Shown here: positions 43,243 through 52,083 of the stretch, in pieces | Numbering within the stretch: position 1 is the first letter of the stretch | How the letters are laid out: each line of letters opens with the position of its first letter | Assembly (NCBI GenBank): GCA_021405325.1 | Contig: QWII01000069.1 | Span: 1-54,090, forward strand | Direction of reading: 5' to 3' | Source: Caldilinea sp. CFX5 | GTDB taxonomy: Bacteria; Chloroflexota; Anaerolineae; Caldilineales; Caldilineaceae | DNA: 54,090 nt | Notes under the pieces: model-generated | Told to the model about the DNA's origin: nothing | What the model saw: only the letters and a program-made list of their open reading frames with translations | Database searches by the model: none | Program-made: the position numbers and the translations under genes

Positions 43243-43898
43243 TGAGTGTACAACAACAGCAGCTTTGGCTACGTTTTCAGCTAGAAAGCGATGCAACATT
43301 TGGCCGTGGTGATGGGATCCCTGGTTTAGTTGATCGTGAAGTTGCTGTAGATGCTGATGGCTGCCCGTACCTTCATGGACGAACGCTAAAGGGTCTATTG
43401 GCTGAAGTGTGTGCTGATATTCTCTTTGCACTGGATTATGCTCAGCCGTGGAAAGAAGCGGCAGATCGCCTTTTTGGTGTGCCAGGAAGTGGTTATCAAC
43501 AAGGCATTCTGCGTATTGGTCATGCCCAATTACCTGTAACCTTACGTTCAACCATTCAAAAGGCAAAGGATTGGACACCACAAGATGTTCTTACTTCACT
43601 AACCACAGTACGACATCAAACTGCTATGGATGAAAACGGCGCCCCTGATCCCCGCACATTGCGTTCAATGCGAATGATTCTGCGTAAGACCTATTTTGAA
43701 GCTGAACTCACAGTAATGAAACAGATGGAAGCAACTGAAGAGGCTTTGTTAGCGGCCTGTGCAAAAGGTTTGCGCCGGGCTGGAACAGCGCGTAACCGAG
43801 GACGTGGTCGGCTGTCTGCATGGATTACTGATGCTCACAATAATAAGGTTTGCGATGACTGGTTTAATAAATTTAAACAAAAGGTGGGTGCAGCGTGA
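43242..43898 (+). CDS. Csm3-like Cas7 backbone subunit
   Basis: This 218-aa RAMP protein starts at ATG 43242 after GGAGGTG (a GTG at 43236 is less likely). It has GRGDGIPGLVDREV with Asp31, the position of the target-RNA-cleaving Asp in Csm3/Cas7, then YLHGRTLKGLLAE, and near the end the glycine-rich loop NRGRGRLSAW. Csm3-type subunits coat the crRNA and cut bound RNA every six nucleotides. It is followed by csx10 with a 4-nt GTGA overlap. Confidence 0.87.
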   Translation: MSVQQQQLWLRFQLESDATFGRGDGIPGLVDREVAVDADGCPYLHGRTLKGLLAEVCADILFALDYAQPWKEAADRLFGVPGSGYQQGILRIGHAQLPVTLRSTIQKAKDWTPQDVLTSLTTVRHQTAMDENGAPDPRTLRSMRMILRKTYFEAELTVMKQMEATEEALLAACAKGLRRAGTARNRGRGRLSAWITDAHNNKVCDDWFNKFKQKVGAA

Positions 43899-45478
43899 TT
43901 GCGATAACTTACACCATATCGCTAGAGGGACCTTTGCTAGCAACAATGCTTGGCGGCGACCCAAATAGTGGAGTCAGCTATTCATATATTCCCGGCAGTA
44001 TGATTCGAGGGATGTTAATAACACGTTACGGTTCACATAACAACCTTTCTATAAGCGATAGAGAACTTTTCTTCAGTGGTCGAGTGCGTTACCTTAACGC
44101 TTATCCTGCTGATCTAAATCGGTCCGAGTGGCAGCGAAGTCTGCCGATCCCAGCTTCTTGGCGCAAAAAGAAGGATCAGCCAAGCAAGCATGGGGAAATT
44201 GAAGACTGGGCACTTTTTGAGGATATTGATAGCGACAGCGAATTCAAAGAAGACGCGATCGCTGTTTCTGGTAGCTTTGTTTGGCTTAATGAAAAGAACG
44301 CCATCATTTGCTCGCCGGAACGTCAGATCACGGTACATACCCAACGAGCGCGAGGCCCAGGGCGTGCAACGAGGAATGATGGCGCGGTCTACCGTTACGA
44401 GGCCCTAGCTGCAAGCCAACACTTTGCTGGTGTAGTTTTATGTGAGAATAGCACCTTGGCAAAACAAGTAAAAGATTTGCTTGTTGAAGACATTGCTTAC
44501 TTAGGCGGTGTGCAGACTGCTGGCTATGGACGTGTACGAATCCAAAATGTGTTGATTGTACCGGACACTGAGCCATGGCATGAATATAAAGGCGAAGCGG
44601 AGGAAATGGCTAAAGGAGAAAACCTGGTTATTACGCTTTTGAGCGATGCCATCTTGCGTGACGACTATGGTGCAACTCATACAGATCTACTCGCTGCCTT
44701 AAATTTACCTCTTAGCCTACATAGTGCATTCAAACAGGTTGCTGTCATCGGTGGCTTCAATCGCACATGGGGTCTGCCTTTGCCGCAAACACAAGCATTA
44801 GGAGCAGGCAGTGTCTTTGTATGCCGCACAATGGACAAAATAACCCAACAGCAAATTGAAGAATGGTTGGAACGCGGAGTAGGTGAACGGCGTACAGAAG
44901 GATTTGGTCGTCTTGCCTTTAATTGGCAAAGGGCAGAACGGTTGACGCATGGAACTTCGCCCGATCCATATTCGACCCTATCTACCTTACAACTGTCGGA
45001 TAACATAGAAGATCCGGCTTATCAACTAGCACAACGTATGACCAATCGACGCCAACGCCAACAACTTGACCAGGCACTATTGAAAGCAGTGCGCTCGCTT
45101 ACTATCAAACAGCCCCCGCCAAACAGTCAATTGTCGGGGATTCGCATCATTGCCCGCCACGCCTTGCAAGAAGGTAATCTAAGACGTATTAGTAATCTCT
45201 TCAAAGAACAGGTTGATGGTAATGATAACCCTAACGTCATGAAGTTGCGCACACGGAGTAAGTTTGAAAGGGCGCGTTTTGATGAAGGAACGCGTCTGAA
45301 TGACTGGATTGTCCAACTAGCCGATGATCCGCAGACTGTATGGGCCAAGATTGGTCAACCAAGCAGTAAACTTGGTCATGTAGAGCCACAGCAGGATTTG
45401 GCGGCTGAGTATGCAGTACGGCTGATCGATGCCGTTCTTGGGCAAGCCATTAGTAAGCGGCGCAACCGAAACATATAG
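43895..45478 (+). CDS. csx10: Csx10 (Cas5-like RAMP) with long C-terminal extension
   Basis: This 527-aa protein (GTG start) has Csx10 features: SLEGPLLATMLG, SYSYIPGSMIRGMLI (28-42), LGGVQTAGYGRVRI, VIGGFNRTWGLPLPQ and RTEGFGRLAFNW near 333-344. Csx10 is the Cas5-type subunit of type III-D, which caps the crRNA 5' handle. After residue 345 comes about 180 residues of mainly helical sequence, with a small basic end (KRRNRN). Such a tail may stand in for a Cas11 small subunit, since no separate one is encoded; this is inference. Acidic-basic composition fits RNA contact. Confidence 0.85.
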   Translation: MIAITYTISLEGPLLATMLGGDPNSGVSYSYIPGSMIRGMLITRYGSHNNLSISDRELFFSGRVRYLNAYPADLNRSEWQRSLPIPASWRKKKDQPSKHGEIEDWALFEDIDSDSEFKEDAIAVSGSFVWLNEKNAIICSPERQITVHTQRARGPGRATRNDGAVYRYEALAASQHFAGVVLCENSTLAKQVKDLLVEDIAYLGGVQTAGYGRVRIQNVLIVPDTEPWHEYKGEAEEMAKGENLVITLLSDAILRDDYGATHTDLLAALNLPLSLHSAFKQVAVIGGFNRTWGLPLPQTQALGAGSVFVCRTMDKITQQQIEEWLERGVGERRTEGFGRLAFNWQRAERLTHGTSPDPYSTLSTLQLSDNIEDPAYQLAQRMTNRRQRQQLDQALLKAVRSLTIKQPPPNSQLSGIRIIARHALQEGNLRRISNLFKEQVDGNDNPNVMKLRTRSKFERARFDEGTRLNDWIVQLADDPQTVWAKIGQPSSKLGHVEPQQDLAAEYAVRLIDAVLGQAISKRRNRNI

Positions 45479-45491
45479 GAGGCGGTGAAAA

Positions 45492-47018
45492 ATGGCACAC
45501 CATGATCAATCGCGTAAAATCACTGAACGCATCCACATTAGCGGAACGCTAATTCTACAGACACCAGCCCATTTTGGCAACGGTAATATACGTGGCGATG
45601 CATTGGTCGATATGGCACTATTACTGGATGATACGGATGAACAACTGTATGCGCTTATCCCAGGAACCACGATTGCCGGAGCGCTACGTAGTTATCTACG
45701 TGAACGATTACAAGGATATGGCAGAGAGGAGGTAAAGCATAGTCCTGCTAGCAATCTGTTTGGCCCGTTGCGTATATCAGATGACGAATCCGCCGAACAG
45801 AGTCTATTGATTATTGAAGATGCACTCGCAACCACCCAAAGCATAACGCTGCGCGATGGCGTGCGCATTAACCCAAAGACAGGAACTGCCTATGAAGATG
45901 ACAGTGGCGGCGCTAAGTTTGATGTAGAGTTACTAGAAGCCGGCACAAGCTTTGATTTGCACTTTGAACTTCTATTAACTGATAAGCAACCAGCTAAGAA
46001 AATTGTACCGTACGTAATTGCCGCACTTGAAGGGTTGGACAAAGGTGAAATTCGCTTAGGTCTACGCAAGCGCCGCGGATACGGCCGGTGTCAAGTAAAA
46101 GAATGGACAGTTAGCCGTTATCAAATGAGACAGCCTACTGACCTATGTGCTTGGCTGGAAATGCCAAACCTTAGTCATCGTACGGATGCAGGCACCGGAA
46201 CCTTATATGAGGCATTCGCTAAAGCTTTCACCGATCAGATAGGTTTAACCTCTAATCAAACAGATGAGCGCTATCAATTTACAATGAAGGCAATCTTTGG
46301 CCTTGAAAAATCCTCGCTCCTCATCCGCTCCGGCTTTGGCGAGTCTGATATGGGCGCGGACTTTGTGCATCTTCATACGCTTGATGAGAACGGTCGGTTG
46401 CGCCCGACGATTCCTGGCACGAGTTGGGCAGGTGTGGTACGTCATCGGATGTTGCGTATCGCCAACACGATAGCTATTGCCAGCAACATAGAGCAGAAAA
46501 ATGCCGAAAAGCTGGTTGAAGAACTATTTGGCGGTATGCCGGCAGCAGATGAACTAGTAGGGCGTGCAAGCCGCATCACCTTTGATGAAACCCAGATAGA
46601 TAAGGGGCAATCTCTTTACCAAACCCGTGTCCGCATTGATCGCTTTACTGGTGGGGCCTTTGAAAGCGCGCTCTTTGAGGAGGCGCCCATTTACGGTACA
46701 AGAAAAACACGCATAGGCTTTCAACTCCATGTACGCAACCCTGAGAAATATGAAATCGGTTTACTCTTACTCGTGTTGAAAGATCTCTGGACAGGCGATC
46801 TGCCGATTGGTGGTGAAGTAGCTATTGGGCGAGGTCGGCTAACTGGGTTGGAAGCAAATCTTCAACTACCGAAGAGTGAGGCTGAGACCAATAAGACTAT
46901 CAAACTCTGTCATGACAAGGCTGCTTTAGGACTAAACGACACACAACGTACAGAATTACAAACATATATTGATGCGCTATGGGCGAAATTAGCTGAGGAG
47001 GGTAGCAATGGCAGGTAA
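45492..47018 (+). CDS. Double Cas7 (two fused Csm3-like RAMP domains)
   Basis: This 508-aa protein has AGGAGG before the ATG. The two Cas7 domains are tandem. Domain 1 (about 12-206) has Asp40 in DALVDMALLL, IPGTTIAGALRSYL (56-69), a thumb at 120-150 and the glycine loop LRKRRGYGR (191-199). Domain 2 (about 222-455) has Asp290 in MGADFVHLH, IPGTSWAGVVRHRML (307-321), the thumb RIDRFTGGAFESALFEE, and GEVAIGRGRLTG (441-452). Both candidate cleavage Asp residues seem present. A similar double Cas7 (Cas7-2x) is known from the cyanobacterial III-Dv complex. Its end overlaps csx19 by 11 nt. Confidence 0.85.
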   Translation: MAHHDQSRKITERIHISGTLILQTPAHFGNGNIRGDALVDMALLLDDTDEQLYALIPGTTIAGALRSYLRERLQGYGREEVKHSPASNLFGPLRISDDESAEQSLLIIEDALATTQSITLRDGVRINPKTGTAYEDDSGGAKFDVELLEAGTSFDLHFELLLTDKQPAKKIVPYVIAALEGLDKGEIRLGLRKRRGYGRCQVKEWTVSRYQMRQPTDLCAWLEMPNLSHRTDAGTGTLYEAFAKAFTDQIGLTSNQTDERYQFTMKAIFGLEKSSLLIRSGFGESDMGADFVHLHTLDENGRLRPTIPGTSWAGVVRHRMLRIANTIAIASNIEQKNAEKLVEELFGGMPAADELVGRASRITFDETQIDKGQSLYQTRVRIDRFTGGAFESALFEEAPIYGTRKTRIGFQLHVRNPEKYEIGLLLLVLKDLWTGDLPIGGEVAIGRGRLTGLEANLQLPKSEAETNKTIKLCHDKAALGLNDTQRTELQTYIDALWAKLAEEGSNGR

Positions 47019-47601
47019 TAAGGTACGGGAAATTAAAACCGGTAAAGTGGCAATGACACCATTTTCTACCAATGAAGTCGGCACTGATCCAGTTAAGTGG
47101 CTAGAGCAACAAGCGCAGTCTGGTATGTTGTTGTTAGCTCATGCAGATGACGGTGTTATTTGGGGGCGAGCGACAGTTGATGCCGACAACGGCAACATCG
47201 ACCTTAAACTTTCGTCACCAAAACAAACCCCGTTTCGTCACCAAACGCTCATCATGGCACGACTCTTTGATACTGAGCAGGAGATCTTTCTTTGGCAAGT
47301 AGAAGAAGGGATCTGGCGTGCCCGTCAGATACGCGATAGCATGGGAGAAGCATGCAGCTATTATGACGAAACCCAGATTTTATGGGGAAACAAAGTGGAA
47401 CAGTGTATAGAGGGTTTTGTGTACTTAGCCGAAGGTTCAGAAGGAATGTATCATACACCGCCAGAAGATCTGTTCACCGATGAACAGCATGAACACAAGG
47501 CAAGTTTGAACGTGCGCCACTATCTCCATGACGACGATGGTTGGCTACGTGTTGTCTTTAGTCGATTGGTAAAGCCAGAACCAGAGGAGGTGACCGAATG
47601 A
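47008..47601 (+). CDS. csx19: Csx19 (TIGR03984-type) subunit
   Basis: This 197-aa protein matches the Csx19 pattern: LLLAHADDGVIWGRA (40-54), LIMARLFDTEQEIFLWQVEEG with WRARQI, YDETQILWGNKV, and LNVRHYLHDDDGWLRVVFSRLV near 168-189. Csx19 occurs in type III-D loci and was found in the III-Dv complex; its role is not fully settled. Tight overlaps with the Cas7 genes on both sides (11 and 4 nt) support a stoichiometric role in the complex. Confidence 0.87.
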   Translation: MAGNKVREIKTGKVAMTPFSTNEVGTDPVKWLEQQAQSGMLLLAHADDGVIWGRATVDADNGNIDLKLSSPKQTPFRHQTLIMARLFDTEQEIFLWQVEEGIWRARQIRDSMGEACSYYDETQILWGNKVEQCIEGFVYLAEGSEGMYHTPPEDLFTDEQHEHKASLNVRHYLHDDDGWLRVVFSRLVKPEPEEVTE

Positions 47602-50063
47602 GCTTTCCTAAACACCAGAATCCCACTAAGGGTCGACATGCAACCGCACCTTATAACTTCGTGGCATTGGCTGACCAGATTGTACAACAAATTCCCCCAA
47701 TCGACCGTGACGTTTATCATCTGGATCGATACACAGGCGTTCTCCATTGCACACTAAAGACGGAGACGCCCCTTTATACCCGTGCAGCATTAGAACCACG
47801 CGAATCAAAAGAGAAGAAACAGGCAAAAGATAAAGCTGATTTTTTCTATGTAGATTCGGAAACGAAGCTACCAGTGATCCCTGGCAGCGGTATTCGTGGT
47901 GCATTACGCACGTTGATTGAAATCATTACTTACAGTAAGCCACAACCTATAACGGATCGTCAGTTGTTCTTTCGTACATTAGATGATTCTGCTATTGGTA
48001 AAGCCTATGGCAAACGAATGGTCGCCGGAGACCGAGGACAAGAAGGTTCATATCCTAATGTTAAAGCTGGCTATATGGAACGAGTTGGACATGATTACAG
48101 AATTCGTCCTGCGCAGTCTTTACATGGAACGCAATTCTTTCGGGTCGAAGACGATTTGGCTGTTAGCGCAGTTCCAGGACTGAAAGCGATGCGTTGGTAT
48201 GACAAAAGTGCGAAAAGGTGGAAGGAAGATCGCTCCTATAAAAAAGACGGCTGGAAACGATGCCGAGTCTGGTTTCGGCCAGTAGCTCCTACCTACCATG
48301 ATGACTCTGCTCAGTTCTATGCAGACGTTACTCAGCTTTCTGCCACAGATCATTCTCCGGGCAACGGCTATGTACAAGGTTGGCTTATTGCTAGTGGTTG
48401 GGTTCCCTCAAAAGGAAAAGGTAAACATCGGCATTGGCTTATTGCGCCTCCTATCACGGAGCAAAACAAATTCATTACTATTCCTGATATCGATATCGAT
48501 GCATACGATGAATTAAATGCAGGCCGCTCACAGACCGTCGAAACTCAAAAGATGAGTGTATTACCAAAACAGCCCGGTGAACTCATCCCTTGCTTCTATA
48601 CAGAATGGAAAGACAGTGGGGGGAATGAGCGTATTGCCTTTGGTCATACGGCTATGTTCCGCTTGCCCTATGAATATTCACCCCGCGACCTACTGCTCTA
48701 TTTGCCAGAGCAAATGACTTCAACAGATTTTGCTGAGGCAATCTTTGGCTGGGTCGATGACAAGAAAGGACGTACCATTGCTGGGCGTGTATCAGTTAGC
48801 GACGCACATATTCCGAAAGACTTTGCTGGTCAGATCTACCTGCTAAATCAAAATGAAGAATCGCTGACACCATTGCTAAGTGGACCCAAACCAACCACAT
48901 TTCAGCACTATCTAACACAAGGCAGCGATGAAAAGAAAGAACTCTATCATTATCAGGATGCAGGCGATACAACCCTTCGCGGTCATAAGCTTTACTGGCA
49001 TAAAGATAGCAAACTAGTACGGCTGGATTATCACACACCAAAGACAGCAGACAATGAAAAACAACTCACGGTGATGCGACCAGTTAACCAAGGAGTGCTT
49101 TTTAACTTTGATATTCACTTCGAGAATTTGGCTGCTGAAGAGCTAGGCGCGCTCTTATGGATTTTAGCTATAACAGGAGATGGCAAACACTGCTTAAAGA
49201 TTGGTATGGCAAAACCACTGGGCTTAGGTACGATCAGTATCCAGTCACGGCTTTGTTTAAGTGGACGAAGTGCGCGTTATCGATCATTGTTTGGTAATGC
49301 TCAGTGGCAAGAGCCTTCGCAAATAGGAGAAGATAAATCTGTTGGTCAACCTATACAACTCGAGGAACTGAAAAGAAAACTGCAAGAACAAGAGGACTTA
49401 CAGGCCACAGACTGGTCCTTGTTCATTGATGCATTTGAGAAATATGTTCTCACTCAACTTAGCGAAACAGATAAGACATTTTCACAGTTAATGCGTGTAC
49501 AGACCCTGTTGACACTCCTGCGCTGGCCGGGTCCAAGCAAAGACCAAACTAAATATATGCAGCTTGAAGAATTTAAGCAACGTCTAGTGTTACCTGACCC
49601 TTTATGGATCACTGATCCTAATCGGCAAACCGAGCGCAATCGGCAAAAAAATAACCGTACGCCACGTGTGGCTGCAATTCCTGAAAAGCAGGGCAACACA
49701 AGAGTGGCGGGTGAAATTGAAGAATTCTTAAAAGGAGAGCGTTCGCTACCTGCTGTCCCCACAGTTGCGCAAATTCAAAAATCAGAATTTCAAGGCGTCC
49801 CCGTTGAAGTTTCATCAACATCTGAACTCTATGTTGGTCTTTATACTAAAGGGGTCGTCACTACAAGTAACTTTACAGGGTTAACCGTAGACTTAGGGCT
49901 TCGAGAGGTAAAGGCGACTCTCAAACTCGAAGACTCACATCTTGCCCAAGGGGCATTGCAAGAAGCATATCCGGTAGGGCAAACGATCTTTGCATATGTC
50001 AAAGAGCTTAGAATTAAGAAAAATAAGGGGACACTTTATCTCTCGTTACAACCACCCCAGTAA
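47598..50063 (+). CDS. Large RAMP protein (TIGR03986/Cas7-insertion-like) with S1-like C-terminus
   Basis: This 821-aa protein has a Cas7-type fold split by a large insertion: IPGSGIRGALRTLIE (94-108) near the start and the glycine-rich KIGMAKPLGLGTISI near 535-550, with about 420 residues between, including FYTEWKDSGG and a FGHTAMFRLPYE segment. This matches TIGR03986-type proteins, comparable to the Cas7-insertion subunit of III-D. Residues 743-821 look like an S1/OB RNA-binding domain: VGLYTKGVVTT, VDLGLREVKATLKLEDSHL, YPVGQTIFAYVKEL, GTLYLSLQ. Such a tail may help hold target RNA or the crRNA 3' end. Last gene of the core operon. Confidence 0.83.
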   Translation: MSFPKHQNPTKGRHATAPYNFVALADQIVQQIPPIDRDVYHLDRYTGVLHCTLKTETPLYTRAALEPRESKEKKQAKDKADFFYVDSETKLPVIPGSGIRGALRTLIEIITYSKPQPITDRQLFFRTLDDSAIGKAYGKRMVAGDRGQEGSYPNVKAGYMERVGHDYRIRPAQSLHGTQFFRVEDDLAVSAVPGLKAMRWYDKSAKRWKEDRSYKKDGWKRCRVWFRPVAPTYHDDSAQFYADVTQLSATDHSPGNGYVQGWLIASGWVPSKGKGKHRHWLIAPPITEQNKFITIPDIDIDAYDELNAGRSQTVETQKMSVLPKQPGELIPCFYTEWKDSGGNERIAFGHTAMFRLPYEYSPRDLLLYLPEQMTSTDFAEAIFGWVDDKKGRTIAGRVSVSDAHIPKDFAGQIYLLNQNEESLTPLLSGPKPTTFQHYLTQGSDEKKELYHYQDAGDTTLRGHKLYWHKDSKLVRLDYHTPKTADNEKQLTVMRPVNQGVLFNFDIHFENLAAEELGALLWILAITGDGKHCLKIGMAKPLGLGTISIQSRLCLSGRSARYRSLFGNAQWQEPSQIGEDKSVGQPIQLEELKRKLQEQEDLQATDWSLFIDAFEKYVLTQLSETDKTFSQLMRVQTLLTLLRWPGPSKDQTKYMQLEEFKQRLVLPDPLWITDPNRQTERNRQKNNRTPRVAAIPEKQGNTRVAGEIEEFLKGERSLPAVPTVAQIQKSEFQGVPVEVSSTSELYVGLYTKGVVTTSNFTGLTVDLGLREVKATLKLEDSHLAQGALQEAYPVGQTIFAYVKELRIKKNKGTLYLSLQPPQ

Positions 50064-50146
50064 ACGATCTAGGCTTAACAGGATCTCAATGGGAATCGAT
50101 TGAAACGGCAGGTTGTTCAAGCAAGAAACGCCCTACCGCTCGAATT

Positions 50147-50434
50147 CTATCTATGTTCCGCCCAAACCGAATGCCAGAAGAACCAGTCCAGGTAATCTTC
50201 ATGGGCTTGCGGCGAATCAAGCGTGGGGAGCAGTTCGTTCTCGAAACGGTCAAAGGATCGGCCATACTGTTGTTCAAAACGCTGAAGATGAGCCTTTGCT
50301 TCGGCAAGGGTGGCTTCAACTTCATGAAGCCGTGCGCGTGTTGCTTCATATAAGCCGGCGCGAATCAACGCGGCGCGTTCCGGCTCTGGCAGCTCTGCTA
50401 ACGCAGCCGGCAATTCAACCAAGACTTGAGTCAT
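50147..50434 (-). CDS. Small antitoxin-like helical protein
   Basis: This 95-aa protein has ATG 50434 with AAAGGAAA upstream. The pattern LPAALAELPEPERAALIRAGLYEA, a coiled LHEVEATLAEAKAHLQRFEQQYG and a terminal HEDYLDWFFWHSVW is one I recall from small Chloroflexota/cyanobacterial antitoxin-like proteins encoded before a toxin of the DUF6516 type. No toxin gene follows; only short traces (about 50086-50146) read as the start of such a partner. It lies antisense to the CRISPR operon. Confidence 0.6.
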   Translation of the reverse strand: MTQVLVELPAALAELPEPERAALIRAGLYEATRARLHEVEATLAEAKAHLQRFEQQYGRSFDRFENELLPTLDSPQAHEDYLDWFFWHSVWAEHR

Positions 50435-50540
50435 CCTGACATTTCCTTTCCTAACACCAAAATCATTGTGGTAGTATAGCGCAAGTGATCAAGATGATTC
50501 AAGCTGATTTGTTCCACATGCGCCATCCATTTCTTATTGC

Positions 50541-50735
50541 CTATCAGACGCAGAAAGAACGCTTGCTTGTATGACAATTCCTACCGACCAACCCGTGACG
50601 GCAAACGATAGCGCGACCACCAACACCGGCGGCGGAGCCGTGATCGACGGCGTAGTAAACACCAACAACTTGCTCACTCATGCGATTCGTTGCTGTTGGT
50701 TGCCTGGTCGCTTCACGATAAACGCTAATCGATAG
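50541..50735 (+). pseudogene. 5' remnant of a csx15-like gene
   Basis: Bases 50541-50660 match 51507-51629 at roughly 80% by eye, including the leader CAGAAAGAAC, the ATG (50571) and the encoded MTxPTDQP...N(T)xGGGAVIDGVV. The frame then runs into unrelated sequence and stops at 50735. So this is a copied or left-behind N-terminus of the gene at 51537. The rest of the gap up to the toxin gene (50736-50849) shows nothing recognisable. Confidence 0.65.
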
Positions 50736-50849
50736 GGTGATTTAGGCACTAGCACAATGAGTGGTGTTAAATAAAACCCAACCTAATGACGCCAGTTGCA
50801 CTTTGTTGCGTACTGTGGTACGCTCTTAGAAGTAGAAAGCGAGACTGTC

Positions 50850-51194
50850 TTGCCTAAAGTTGTACAACCAAAGCAGGCGGTTGTCTATGCCGATGCTGAG
50901 GGCTACGAGCCATTTACCAATTGGCTCATGGCCCTGCGTGATTCACAAGGGCGACAGCGGATTCTTGTCCGTATCGGACGGCTGGAACAAGGGAATTATG
51001 GTGACGTTGCCCCAGTTGGCGAGGGAGTGAGCGAGCTACGTTTATTCTTTGGCCCAGGCTACCGTATCTACTTTGCCGAAGAAGGCAATACAGTGATTAT
51101 CCTCCTATGCGGTGGTGATAAAAGTAGCCAACACCGGGACATTGCACAGGCCAAAGTCTATTGGAAGGAGTTTCAAAGTCGTGCAAAATTTTAG
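50850..51194 (+). CDS. HigB/RelE-type addiction module killer protein
   Basis: This ~114-aa protein has the HigB pattern: YEPFTNWLMALRDSQGRQRILVRIGRLEQGNYGD, VGEGVSELRLFFGPGYRIYF and LLCGGDKSSQHRDIAQAKVYW. HigB/RelE-fold toxins cut mRNA on the ribosome. The start is unclear: TTG 50850 gives a normal length, and a TTG at 50796 would add 18 residues. The stop overlaps the antitoxin's GTG start by 14 nt. Confidence 0.82.
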   Translation: MPKVVQPKQAVVYADAEGYEPFTNWLMALRDSQGRQRILVRIGRLEQGNYGDVAPVGEGVSELRLFFGPGYRIYFAEEGNTVIILLCGGDKSSQHRDIAQAKVYWKEFQSRAKF

Positions 51195-51486
51195 AACGTT
51201 CCGTGAAGTGGAAGAGGAATATTTCCGCACTCATCCGGAGGAGATCGACAACTATCTTGCACTCATTTTTGACGAATATGCGAATGATGGTGATCTGGCG
51301 GCGTTGTTAGCCTCCTTACGTGTACTCAGCCGAGTCAAAGGGATTACTACCATGGCAGAAGAAATCGGCATGACCCGGAAAGGGTTACAGAAAGCGCTTT
51401 CGGAACAGGGGAATCCGAAATTTGCCAGTATCAGCGCCATTCTGCAAGCAATGGGGTACCGCCTCGCACCACAACGTATCTCATGA
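51181..51486 (+). CDS. HigA-type antitoxin (XRE HTH)
   Basis: This 101-aa protein starts with GTG at 51181, inside the end of the toxin gene. A helical N-terminus (EEYFRTHPEEIDNYLALIF) is followed by the XRE-like HTH (TMAEEIGMTRKGLQKALSEQGNPKFASISAILQAMG). This is the toxin-first order of higBA-type pairs. It would bind the toxin and repress the operon. It ends 51 nt before the degenerate csx15-like gene. Confidence 0.82.
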   Translation: MQNFRTFREVEEEYFRTHPEEIDNYLALIFDEYANDGDLAALLASLRVLSRVKGITTMAEEIGMTRKGLQKALSEQGNPKFASISAILQAMGYRLAPQRIS

Positions 51487-51536
51487 AAACCTTAGAAGGC
51501 GCTCACCTATCAGAAACAGAAAGAACGTTTGCTTGT

Positions 51537-52083
51537 ATGACAACCCCAACCGACCAACCCATGACAGCCAGCGCTAGGGCGGTTACTATCAACACTAGCG
51601 GCGGCGCCATGATCGACGGCATGGTAACCGCCGCCCGCGACGTCATCGGTCGCGACCAGATCAACATCACCATTCAACAGACCGTGGTGATGACACCGGC
51701 GCCGCCGCTGCCGCCTAGCGACCTGCATCTGCTCAACTTTGGGCGACCGCTCAGTGAGTATCAGCGTAACCAGATTGAACAGGCGTTGGGCTTTCGGATC
51801 AGCCGGATCATTATCAGGCCAGTTGAGTTCCCGGAGGATCAGGACTTTGGCCCCCAGGTCGTGACCCTGCTCGATGACATCGGCTTTACGGCGCATGAGT
51901 GGCAAACGATCCCGCTGCTGGTAAACCCGCCCGGTTTTGCGCCGGCGCCCGGCAGTGATCCGCTCGCGTCCGGCCCCAGCGGGAACAATGCAAGCCTATA
52001 CCGTCGCCGAAATCATCAACTTACAAGCGTTGCGTGATGCCGCCCGTCGCCGTAGTCAAAGCTTAAAGGAGCGTTACCCATGA
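51537..52083 (+). pseudogene. Degenerate csx15-like gene with N-terminal tag, frameshifted
   Basis: From ATG 51537 the first 55 residues include NTSGGAMIDGMVTAARDVIGRDQI, a 'VxGRDQI'-type leader seen on STAND-associated and other effector proteins. Residues 60-140 then match Csx15 (HLLNFGRPLSEYQRNQIEQALG, WQTIPLLVNPPGFAP). After that the [12 protein letters not shown] block present in the intact neighbour is absent. The conserved end (YTVAEIINLQALRDAARRR) is in another frame, reaching a TGA at 52081-52083 that overlaps the next ATG. The unshifted frame stops at 52037. So there is a deletion plus a frameshift. Confidence 0.75.

Noticed and set aside
50086..50349. Minus-strand 87-codon frame over the antitoxin-like gene
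   Set aside because: It is in another frame of the 50147-50434 gene and shows no pattern except a possible trace of a lost toxin start.
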